8,419 nt of DNA from a candidate division SR1 bacterium CG_4_9_14_3_um_filter_40_9. Lineage in GTDB: Bacteria > Patescibacteriota > Gracilibacteria > Absconditabacterales > Absconditicoccaceae. The notes below the pieces were generated by a model. It saw only the letters and a program-made list of their open reading frames with translations. It was not told where the DNA came from and did not search any database. Location of the stretch: NCBI GenBank assembly GCA_002791215.1, contig PFWQ01000074.1:1-8419 (forward strand). Direction: 5' to 3'. Below, in pieces: positions 1 to 6,874 of this stretch. A program made the position numbers and the translations under genes. Positions within the stretch are counted from its first letter, which is position 1. Each line of letters opens with the position of its first letter.

Positions 1-27
1 AAACAATACAAAAAAATATTATCTTTG

Positions 28-68
28 TTTTCTTTATGCGCCTTGCACGCGCCCGGCCAATACTTTCC
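28..68. repeat. Dispersed GC-rich repeat, copy 1
   Basis: Positions 28-58 match 1844-1874 at 28 of 31 bases by eye. The shared core is GCGCCTTGC(A/C)CGCGCCCGGCC. After a short gap both copies continue into TACTTTCC and then into a C/TACTTT...AAAGTAG-type inverted repeat. Both copies lie outside genes, and their GC content is far above the neighbourhood. It may be a small non-autonomous mobile repeat or a REP-like element; I do not recognise the family. Confidence 0.6.
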
Positions 69-280
69 TACGGAGTGATACTTTTGTTAACAAATTCTCC
101 GTCTCGTTTCACTCACCACCTCCTTTCACAAGGAGGACAAAAGTAATATGTTCCCCTTGAGAAAGGGGATACCCCAGCAAGCTGGGGAGGGGATTTATTA
201 CGCCGACACGGTCAGCAAGAACATAATCGACACTTTTCTATTTTTGTTTGGAATTTGGGTAACTAATCTGTAAAATAGTA

Positions 281-286
281 TATACT
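281..286 (+). promoter_or_regulatory. Possible -10 box for the flippase gene
   Basis: TATACT lies 17 bases before the flippase ATG. No good -35 is seen at the right distance, so this is a weak call. The leader has no Shine-Dalgarno, so a short, nearly leaderless transcript is possible. Confidence 0.2.
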
Positions 287-303
287 TTATTCTTCATGCT
301 TAT

Positions 304-1839
304 ATGAACGATATAGATTTACTCGCAGATGAACCTCTGGCCCATAAATTAATCAAAAAATGAAGTTGGTTATATTTTTTCATGATTATCACCGCACCGG
401 TAGCGTATTTTGTCCGCGTCATCATATCCAATAAACTCGGAATCGATGATGTAGGGCTTTTTTATAGCGTGTTATGACTTATTTGACTCCTATCTATTTA
501 CCATGATTTAGGGCTTACGGAATCACTTCAATACTTTCTTCCCAAATATCGGATAGAGAAAAAATTTAGTCACTTTAAATCAGTAATTATCATCACCCTA
601 ATTGCTCAGGTAACAATTTGAATTTTAGTTGCCCTAGCGATATATTTCGGTTCTAACCGGTTAGCTCTTCACCACTTCCGTTCGCCAGAGGCTGGTCATG
701 TCATCAGAATCCTTTGTTGGTATTTTATCGGGATCAATTTCCTGACGGTCTTTAATTCTATCTATATCTCATTCCAGGATGCCATAGCTAGTAGTCTGAC
801 TGATTTTTTTAGATCTTATGGTATCTTAGCCTTCACGCTCATTTTTTGGCTCAGTAATACGTTGACTACTACCACATTTACTATCGCACGAATATCGTGA
901 CTGGGCATAGCTTTGCTCGTATCCAGTATTATTTTTTTCAAAAAATACAGATACACTTTGAAACTCGGAAGTCTGACCTTTGAAAAAACACTCATCAAAA
1001 CACAATTGAAATATGCATTCCGAGTGTTCTTGTGAGCGAATGTCGGCACCTTATTGTGACAGGTGGACCAGCAATTGATAGTCAATTTTCTGGGGCCATT
1101 GCAGGCTGGATATTATGCCAATTTTTTCTCCCTAGTTGGGATGTATAGCGTCATTGTATTGCCGATACTTTCACTGGTCTTTCCTATCGTCACTGAGCTC
1201 ATCACCAAAGCGCATTATGAAAAATTCGCCACGTTTCAAAGCATCTTATATAAATACTTTTCTGTGTTTGCCTTAAGTATTGGCTGATTATTCTTCGCTT
1301 TCGGACCGGAAATAGCTTCTGTTCTCTTCGGTACTAAGTTTATGTATTCCGGCCAGTTACTCATGTATATCTGACCATTCTTGATCTTCAATGTGCTGAC
1401 AAGTATTAATTACGGCATCTTGGCATGATTTGGAAAAGTGAAACAAAGGGTCATAGTCATCTGACGAGCGCTTCTGGTAAACGTAGTAGCAAATATCATC
1501 TTTATATTGGGTCTCTGATGGTGACTGATGTGAGCAGTCATTGCACTTATTCTCTGATGGCTTGTTCTCCGGGGATTGAGCTTTAGAATAGTCAATAAAC
1601 ATCAGGCTATCAGTTTTGAACGGAAATTCTTACGAAAAAATCTTCTCATCATCTGAGCCATCAGCATAGTCTATTACTTCCTCAAATCTCATTTCTTGGT
1701 GCTAAGCAATGGCTACAGATTCGAAAATATTTGATATCTCGCGATTGCAATTGTTGTGTATTATTGAGTTATTTCCTTAGTCAATCTCTGATCTATCAAG
1801 TGATTATTGCGTGAGATTAAAATTATAAGGAAAGGTTAA
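304..1839 (+). CDS. Wzx-like polysaccharide flippase (MATE-like, about 511 aa)
   Basis: This integral membrane protein resembles the oligosaccharide flippase family, which moves lipid-linked sugar repeat units across the cytoplasmic membrane. It reads as repeated hydrophobic segments from about residue 20 to the end. Family-like patches are YFLPKY near residue 80, GQVDQQLIVNFLGPLQAGYY near 250-270 and WGLMGAVIALILGW near 420. The start is the first ATG after an in-frame TAA at 271, and the stop is TAA. About 20 in-frame TGA codons read as Gly, several in glycine-rich membrane turns. Eight CGA/CGG codons occur, many within membrane segments (for example IG-CGA-ALLV at 1465), where Trp suits better than Arg. 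The neighbouring galE and rfb genes fit a surface polysaccharide role. The substrate is unknown, so no gene symbol is given. Confidence 0.85.
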
Positions 1840-1843
1840 AATC

Positions 1844-1903
1844 TTTTCTTTTCGCGCCTTGCCCGCGCCCGGCCCTACTTTCCCCTTCCAGTGGCAAAAG
1901 TAG
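1844..1903. repeat. Dispersed GC-rich repeat, copy 2, with hairpin
   Basis: This is the partner of the repeat at 28-68 and starts 5 bases after the flippase stop. The core at 1854-1874 is followed by CTACTTT (1875-1881) and AAAGTAG (1897-1903), a 7-bp stem with a 15-base loop. Read on the minus strand the copy gives an open frame of low-complexity, Gly/Ala/Lys-rich peptide, which is a composition artefact. Its position right after a stop codon would allow a role in transcript end formation. Confidence 0.6.
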
Positions 1904-2203
1904 GCAAAAACACCTCGGTCTCTTGCAGTCATACGCTGGAAAGTGAAATCTTTTTCTGCACACGAAAGAATCTCCCTCCCTATGGCTCTCCCAGGGGCCC
2001 GGTCGATTCTCTTAGCTTGGTTTTCTATCACAGTTCTGCTACAGATCCTGAACGAGCAAGCGACCTACAAAAAAAGTAAGCAAACTGAACGTGTCATCTA
2101 TATTGTCGAGTCTGTATATAAATTTGCAAGATAGATGTTTTTTAACGACTAAGCGTAGGTGATTCGAGGAGTAAAACTGGAAAGCGTACGTCCATGGTGA
2201 GAC

Positions 2204-2276
2204 GGGGAAGTGCGTGTGTGGCCATCTTCCCCAGAGGGTTTTGGATACTGGCGCCCGTCCCGCATGAAGCTGCGGG
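2204..2276. repeat. Two GC-rich hairpins downstream of galE
   Basis: GGGGAAG (2204-2210) pairs with CTTCCCC (2226-2232) across a 15-base loop. CCCGCA (2259-2264) pairs with TGCGGG (2271-2276) across a 6-base loop. They lie 62-134 bases past the galE stop on the minus strand and could act as bidirectional terminators for the convergent pair. Neither has a classic T-run, so the terminator reading is unproven. Confidence 0.4.
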
Positions 2277-2337
2277 AACCACAAAAGCATCTCTCCGAAG
2301 GAAAGAAAAACTTTTATAGAAGTGCAAAGAAAAATAT

Positions 2338-3393
2338 CTATGAATTGTTTTTTGTGATAAATCTCCAACCATCTTGGATTGCCTCTGAGATGGTTCTTTG
2401 TGTCTTCCGACCAAGAATCGTATTTGCTTTGGATGGATTGGCATAAACTGTCGGAGCATCTCACGGTCTTCTCGGTCAGATTTTGTATGTGATTTTCTTA
2501 TCAATTGCTTTCTCGGTAAGCTGGATCATTTCTAAAACACTGGTCCCCTGCCCTGTTCCAAGGTTAAATACGTCTAGAAATCATTCCGGCCCCGCTGAAG
2601 ACGGGATAAATTTCTTGTTTTTTTGCAGATATTCATATGCTAAAACGTGAGCCTCCGCTAAATCCATGACGTGGAGATAATCTCTGATGCAGGTCCCATC
2701 TGGCGTCGGATAGTCATTTCCCCGGACATTGAGAAATTCATATTCTCCAGTAGCAACTTTGTAGATGTAAGGAAGAAGGTTATTCGGGATCCCTTTGGGA
2801 TTTTCTCCGATTAATCCGCTTGGGTGCGCTCCGATAGGATTGAAATATCTGAGAAGAATAGTGTTGAAACCTTTGTGAGTGGAAAGGTCTTCAAGGATGA
2901 TTTCGGACATCCGCTTCGTGGATCCGTATGGGTTGATGGTTTTTTTCGGAGTCTGTTCATCATAAGGAGGCGTTACATTCATGGTGTCATAAACCGTACA
3001 ACTTGAGGAGAAAACTATATTCTTGATTCAGAATTCGTTCATTACTTTATATAAGCTCACCCCACCACTGATATTGTTTTCATAGTATTTGAAAGGATCT
3101 TCACAGCTCTCCTCTACCGCTTTGAAAGCGGCGAAATGGATGACTCCATCGATTTTATTTTCATGGAAGACTTTCCTGACTTCTTCAGTGTTTTTGAGGT
3201 CGATTTGGTAAAATTTAGGCTGCCTGCTACGTCAGGTGAATTTGCCGATAAGGGTCGTGAGCTTTTCGAGCACCGAAAGATTGGTATTACTGAGATTATC
3301 AATAATTACGATATCATATCATTTTTGAGCGAAAACTACGGCCGCATGTGATCAGATGTAGCCTAGTCAGCCAGTAATGAGGATGGTGGACAT
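2338..3393 (-). CDS. galE: UDP-glucose 4-epimerase
   Basis: GalE interconverts UDP-glucose and UDP-galactose (or N-acetyl forms) with bound NAD, in the cytoplasm. At 351 aa it is complete and slightly longer than the usual 338 or so. Visible motifs are TGGLGYIGSH (residues 7-16, NAD-binding Rossmann loop), the SSSCTVY catalytic serine region (129-135), YGSTK catalytic YxxxK (Y156, K160), RYFNPIGAHPSG, DGTCIRDYLHV and IGPRRPGD near the C-terminus. Eight in-frame TGA codons are Gly, including Gly14 of the nucleotide loop. Three CGG codons (residues 161, 224, 329) sit where Trp or another large hydrophobic is expected, notably V-x-G-N-D-Y and LG-x-K. The stop is TAG. The start is the only ATG fitting the Rossmann N-terminus. 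It is transcribed against the flippase and away from rfbB. Confidence 0.95.
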
Positions 3394-3426
3394 ATGGGGA
3401 TGTGACGAATTAAATATTATGATGAA

Positions 3427-3454
3427 TATATAGAATTTGCCGAGGAGAAAGCAA
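3427..3454 (-). promoter_or_regulatory. Possible galE promoter
   Basis: Read on the minus strand, TTGCTT (3449-3454) is followed after 16 bases by TATATA (3427-3432), placing the start of transcription about 25-30 bases before the galE ATG. The match to sigma-70-type boxes is fair. This is inferred by eye only. Confidence 0.3.
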
Positions 3455-3540
3455 GATGAGATAATTTTTTCCCATTTTCTATTGTAAAATTTGGGGAGAA
3501 AAGTATGGTAATGGCGCTTTCACTGAATTGCTTTCGAACT

Positions 3541-3636
3541 CTATAATTACTTCACTTTGCTTGTAATTATAGCTTCTTAAGCTATCCAGTATAACTCTCG
3601 CATCCAATCCGAACTATCGGGATTGGCGGTCGAGTT
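3541..3636 (+). promoter_or_regulatory. Structured leader or operator region upstream of rfbB
   Basis: Three stems lie within 96 bases. CTATAATTAC (3541-3550) pairs perfectly with GTAATTATAG (3563-3572), loop 12. TAGCTT (3570-3575) pairs with AAGCTA (3579-3584), loop 3. CCAATCC (3604-3610) pairs with GGATTGG (3620-3626), flanked by AACTC (3593-3597) / GAGTT (3632-3636). The first stem holds a TATAAT box on both strands, so it could be a promoter overlapped by an operator. The rest would lie in the rfbB leader RNA, ending 18 bases before its ATG. I do not recognise a known riboswitch. Confidence 0.4.
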
Positions 3637-3654
3637 TACTTTTTATGTTATTTC

Positions 3655-4608
3655 ATGAAAAAAATTATCGTCACTTGATGCGCTGGATTCATCGGATCCA
3701 ATTTCGTCAACAAATATGTCATGCTCTGTCCGGACATTGTTTTCATAAATGTGGATTGTCTCACTTATGCATGAAAATTGGAAAATATATCCGAGCAAGT
3801 GAAGTCAGCTCCTAACTACTTTTTTGAAAAAGTGGACATAAGAGATGTAGCTGCGCTTGAAGACGTTTTCAAACGCCATGCTCCTACTGATATCATCCAT
3901 TTTGCTGCAGAATCGCACGTAGACAATAGCATCAAAAATCCTAAACTTTTCACCGAAACGAATGTGTTATGAACACAGAATTTGCTTGACCTGTATAGAA
4001 AATATGGATTGCAGAGATTTCATCAGATATCTACTGACGAAGTGTATGGTGATATCCCAAACACTGGATTTTTCTTGGAAACTACCCCATTGAATCCCAG
4101 CTCACCATATAGCGCATCCAAAACTGCCGCAGATTTGCTCGTGAAAGCATATGGAAGAACATTTAAGATAGATTTTGTCATCACGAGATGTTCAAATAAC
4201 TACTGACCGAATCAAGATAATGAGAAACTGATACCCCACTTCATAAATCTTTTGCAACAAAACAAACAACTGACCGTCTACTGAGATGGGTCAAATATCA
4301 GAGACTGGCTTTTTGTGGAAGATCATTGCGATGCCATCTGGGAAGTTTTTACCAAGGCAAAAACATGAAGCATATATAATATCTGAGGAAATAATGAATA
4401 TAGCAATCTGGAAATCACTAAAATCCTCCTCAAAGAAATGTGAAAAGATGAATCCTTTATCGGCTTCGTGGCTGATAGACCAGGACATGATAAAAGATAT
4501 GCGATTGACGCAAGCAAAATAAAAAATGAATTATGACGGGAACCGAAGATTAAATTTGATGAAGGGATTAAGACTACGATAGCTTTTTATTTGAATAACT
4601 GATTATAA
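3655..4608 (+). CDS. rfbB: dTDP-glucose 4,6-dehydratase
   Basis: RfbB (RmlB) converts dTDP-glucose to dTDP-4-keto-6-deoxyglucose, the second step of dTDP-L-rhamnose synthesis, using bound NAD. At 317 aa it is somewhat shorter than typical (about 330-360). Motifs in order: [11 protein letters not shown] (residues 6-16), [22 protein letters not shown] with the catalytic T127-D128-E129, YSASK (Y152, K156), [28 protein letters not shown] and [12 protein letters not shown]. Ten TGA codons are in frame, the first being Gly8 of the GxxGxxG loop. The CGG at residue 295 sits in [13 protein letters not shown], where relatives have Trp. The stop is TAA. The start ATG sits directly before the Rossmann strand and has no Shine-Dalgarno. 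rfbA and rfbC follow on the same strand after an intervening toxin-antitoxin pair. Confidence 0.96.
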
Positions 4609-4617
4609 AAAGATCTC

Positions 4618-4645
4618 TTGCAAAAAATGCACTTATGACTATAAT
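4618..4645 (+). promoter_or_regulatory. Promoter of the abiE operon
   Basis: TTGCAA (4618-4623), a 16-base spacer, then TATAAT (4640-4645); a second TATAAT directly follows (4645-4650). This is the best sigma-70-type promoter in the window. It lies between the rfbB stop and the abiEi start, so the toxin-antitoxin pair, and perhaps rfbA after it, has its own transcription start. Confidence 0.55.
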
Positions 4646-4668
4646 ATAATCGTTTTTAGTTATATTAT
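4641..4668 (+). promoter_or_regulatory. Inverted-repeat operator, likely AbiEi site
   Basis: ATAATATAA (4641-4649) and TTATATTAT (4660-4668) form a perfect 9-bp inverted repeat with a 10-base spacer. With one bulged base the arms extend to ACT (4638-4640) / AGT (4670-4672). It covers the -10 box and ends 8 bases before the abiEi ATG. AbiEi antitoxins of known systems repress their own operon by binding inverted repeats at the promoter, so this is a natural candidate site. The arms are AT-only, so chance is possible. Confidence 0.45.
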
Positions 4669-4676
4669 GAGTACAA

Positions 4677-5240
4677 ATGAAGGATTTTGCAAAATTACTG
4701 CAAACAGGTAAAACAGTATTTTCGGTATCGGATATTTATCAAATTTTTTCACATCTTAATAAATTTTCGCTTAGAAACCTAATTTCTAGAATGGGCAAAC
4801 AATGATTATTGCAAAATATACGTAAAGGAATACGAGCTCTTCCCAAATTCAATGAATATGAACTTGCAAATACCATGCAAAAGCCATCATATATCAGTCT
4901 AGAAACAGTTTTGTATCAAGAAGGTATTATTTTTCAGGATTATGGTACTACTCTCTATTCTATCGGCGCTAAAACACAGGATCACAAAATACAGTGAAAA
5001 ATATATAGTTACAAAACCATTAAACCAGAGATTGCATTAGATCCACTTGGTATCGACCATAATCATGGCTATGCAATTGCTACCCTAGAAAGAGCTCTTT
5101 GTGATAGAGTATATCTTACGCCAGGCTATTATTTTGATAATCTAAGAAGCATCAATCGAGATAAAGTTGAGGAAATAGCCTCTATATATAATAACAAAAG
5201 ATTACTTTTAGAGATAAAAAAACTCAGAAATGGCACTTAA
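4677..5240 (+). CDS. abiEi: AbiEi-type antitoxin / transcriptional regulator
   Basis: This 187-aa protein matches the layout of AbiEi, the antitoxin and autorepressor of type IV AbiE systems. Residues 1-60 look like a winged helix-turn-helix (VFSVSDIYQIF, SLRNLISRMGKQGLLQNIRKG). The C-terminal half has the family pattern ELANTMQKPSYISLETVLYQ, then ATLERALCDRVYL near 135-150. Two in-frame TGA codons are Gly. Two CGA codons lie at residues 53 (RKGI-x-ALP, where Tyr is common) and 161 (IN-x-DKVEEIA, where Trp is usual), both better as Trp than Arg. The stop TAA overlaps the next gene by 11 bases, typical of this operon. It is expected to repress the operon and to counter the toxin without stably binding it. 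The assignment is from pattern recognition without a search. Confidence 0.85.
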
Positions 5241-5919
5241 CATCCAAAAACATAGGATAGTAATGATTAATCTTTTGAAAGATATCGTCACTTCTCCTTA
5301 TGGCAAACTATTATGATTTAAATGATGAACACTCCTTTATCTTTTGTATAATCTGGATAGATTTTCTACTGATCTTGATTTTGATCTATTGTGAAAAGTA
5401 GATGGGGAGAAAATGCTGGATGATTTATCCCAGATATGTAACAAACATGGGAAAGTGAAAGATATGTACGATAAAGAGCATACATTGTTCCTACTTATAG
5501 ATTATGAACATCATGAAATGAATATAAAAATAGAAATCAGTAAAAAAACCAAAAAAACTGACACCTATTCTTATAAATCTATTTTGTGATACCAGGCACT
5601 CTGTATGGATCCGGACTGTCTTTTTGCAAATAAATTAGTTGCATTAACTCAAAGAAAAACAACCGCTAGCAGAGATTTATATGATGTCCATTTTTTCTTG
5701 AAAAATGGTTTTGGGATAAATCCTGCGGTGATAGAAGAAAAAATAGGAAAATCAGTATCGGCATATCTCAAAGAAGTACTTGCATTTATACCCAAAAATT
5801 TTAATAAAGAGAATCTGCTGGCAGGGCTTGGAGAACTTGTACATGAGAAACAGAAAGTATTTATCAAAGATAAGCTCATCGATGAAACTTGTGAATATTT
5901 GAAATTGATAATCAAGTAA
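5230..5919 (+). CDS. abiEii: AbiEii-type nucleotidyltransferase toxin
   Basis: This 229-aa protein fits AbiEii/DUF1814 toxins, nucleotidyltransferase-fold enzymes. Some relatives (MenT) inactivate tRNA by adding nucleotides; the target here is unknown. Key motifs: FKGGTLLY with the Gly-Gly of motif I (residues 32-33), RFSTDLDFD (R44, D48, D50), MNIKIEI (97-103) and the distal ASRDLYDVHFFL (R148, D149, D152). Catalytic residues appear intact, so the toxin looks active. Five TGA codons are in frame, and the motif I Gly-Gly is written TGATGA. No CGA or CGG is used; its conserved arginines are AGA. The ATG at 5230 overlaps abiEi by 11 bases, indicating translational coupling. It ends 28 bases before rfbA. 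Confidence 0.88.
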
Positions 5920-5947
5920 TTTTTTTACCTTTCTAAATAGTGCATCG

Positions 5948-6835
5948 ATGAAATGAATAATTTTGGCTGGCGGAGCCGGCACGAGGTTGCATCCGCTGAC
6001 GCTTGCCGTGAGCAAACAGCTCATGCCGATCTATGATAAACCGATGATCTACTATCCTCTTTCGGTCTTGATGATGGCGGGGATTAATGAAATATTAATC
6101 ATTTCTACTCCTCATGACCTACCGCATTTCCAGAAGTTACTCGGAGATGGAAAGAATCTGTGATGTATATTTGAATATGTCGAACAGAAGGTACCCAACG
6201 GTTTGGCTCAGGCTTTTGTTCTTGGAGAGAAATTCATCGGAAACGATAAAGTGGCTTTGGTTTTGGGAGATAATATCTTCTATGGAGCTGGGCTTCAATG
6301 AATATTGAAAGAGTGCAATAACCCAGACGGATGAATCGTGTTTGCCTATCATGTGAATGATCCGCGAAGATATGGAGTCGTCGAATTTGATAAGGATATG
6401 AATGCCCTCTCTCTGGAAGAGAAACCAGCACAACCAAGGTCTAACTACGCTGTTCCTGGGCTATATTTTTACGACAACAGTGTTGTTGATATGGCGAAAA
6501 ATCTTCAGCCAAGCGCGAGATGAGAATATGAAGTGACTGATTTAAATAAAATATATTTGGGGAAGTGAAAACTTAAAGTGCAGGTTTTGCCTAGATGAAC
6601 TGCGTGGCTTGACACCGGGACATTCCATTCTTTACTTCAGGCATCAGAATTTGTGGAAGTTATCCAAGAAAGACAATGATTTATGATTGGGTGTATAGAA
6701 GAAGTGGCTTACCGTCAGGGATTTATTAGCAAAGAACGGCTTATGAAGCTGGCGGAACCGCTGAAGAAAAGTGGATATGGAGAGTACCTAATGAAATGCC
6801 TTGCTTTCGAAGACAAAAAGATTAAAATCCCCTAA
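5948..6835 (+). CDS. rfbA: Glucose-1-phosphate thymidylyltransferase
   Basis: RfbA (RmlA) joins dTTP and glucose-1-phosphate into dTDP-glucose, the first step of the rhamnose pathway. At 295 aa it is of normal length. Motifs: [18 protein letters not shown] (1-18, catalytic R13), [19 protein letters not shown] (K23), LGDNIFYG (metal-binding D108), [28 protein letters not shown] and [14 protein letters not shown]. Eight in-frame TGA codons are Gly, starting with Gly3. The ATG at 5948 is chosen because it restores the MKGII start. The CGA (6365) in DP-x-RYGVV and CGG (6737) in KE-x-LMKL do not clearly favour Trp. The last 12 or so residues ([12 protein letters not shown]) extend beyond where the usual C-terminus ends. 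It is separated from rfbB by abiE and from rfbC by an ATPase gene. Confidence 0.96.
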
Positions 6836-6850
6836 AATACTCACTTTTAT

Positions 6851-6862
6851 GGATTTAAATCC
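6851..6862. promoter_or_regulatory. 12-bp perfect palindrome before the ATPase gene
   Basis: GGATTTAAATCC sits in the 39-base gap between the rfbA stop and the ATPase ATG, followed by TAATATAA, which could be a -10 box. It may be an operator; no partner regulator is evident and such palindromes arise by chance. Confidence 0.25.
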
Positions 6863-6874
6863 TAATATAAAAAA

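Larger units (their letters stand above)
1..303. other. Intergenic region with repeat and three stacked hairpins
   Basis: No convincing gene is seen here in any frame, even with TGA read as Gly. It holds a GC-rich dispersed repeat (28-68), then an inverted pair TACTTTTGT (79-87) / ACAAAAGTA (137-145). Inside that pair is a hairpin CCTCCTT-TCAC-AAGGAGG (119-136). Two more hairpins follow: TCCCCTT-GAGA-AAGGGGA (152-169) and CCCCAG-CAAG-CTGGGG (172-187). The stems are perfect and GC-rich, unlike the AT-rich surroundings. They could terminate an upstream gene lying outside the window, or be a folded mobile repeat; no T-run follows directly. The last 60 bases are AT-rich and probably hold the flippase promoter. 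Confidence 0.6.
1840..2337. other. Convergent intergenic region, about 500 bases, no supported gene
   Basis: This lies between the 3' ends of the flippase and galE. It begins with repeat copy 2 and contains two GC-rich hairpins (see 2204-2276). An open stretch from 1904 to a TAG at 2132-2134 ends in a residue run with protein-like composition (...ERVIYIVESVYKFAR). It has no family resemblance I recognise and its upstream part overlaps repeat-like DNA. It could be a decayed gene end. Otherwise I see nothing coding on either strand. Confidence 0.55.
3394..3654. other. Divergent intergenic region between galE and rfbB
   Basis: These 261 bases separate two outward-reading genes, so both promoters should lie here. 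A candidate galE promoter is at 3427-3454. The rfbB side holds three nested or adjacent inverted repeats (3541-3636). No open frame of note is seen. Confidence 0.5.

Noticed and set aside
119..187. CRISPR array or tRNA gene from the stacked hairpins
   Set aside because: The stems differ in sequence, there are no regular spacers, and no cloverleaf or CCA end can be drawn.
304..1839. Flippase as a pseudogene broken by many stops
   Set aside because: All internal stops are TGA, and the protein is intact when they are read as Gly, as in every other gene here.
1804..2031. Minus-strand open frame, 75 codons, between flippase and galE
   Set aside because: It covers the GC-rich repeat and the antisense of the flippase end. 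The residues are low-complexity and a similar reading arises from the other repeat copy.
1943..2134. Plus-strand frame starting with GTG, 63 codons
   Set aside because: No recognisable family or start signal, and the upstream part is repeat-like. It may be a decayed gene end but is not supported as a gene.
2160..2460. Structured RNA such as tmRNA or RNase P RNA
   Set aside because: The hallmark conserved segments of these RNAs are absent, and much of the stretch is the galE coding end.
2039..2504. Minus-strand frames of 120-141 codons over the galE 3' end
   Set aside because: They overlap the true galE frame, which continues through TGA codons with strong motifs (RRPGD) to 2338. These are shadow frames.
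4667..4711. Short leader peptide starting at ATG 4667, ahead of and overlapping abiEi
   Set aside because: It is 14 codons in another frame, starting inside the operator repeat, with nothing beyond chance to support it.
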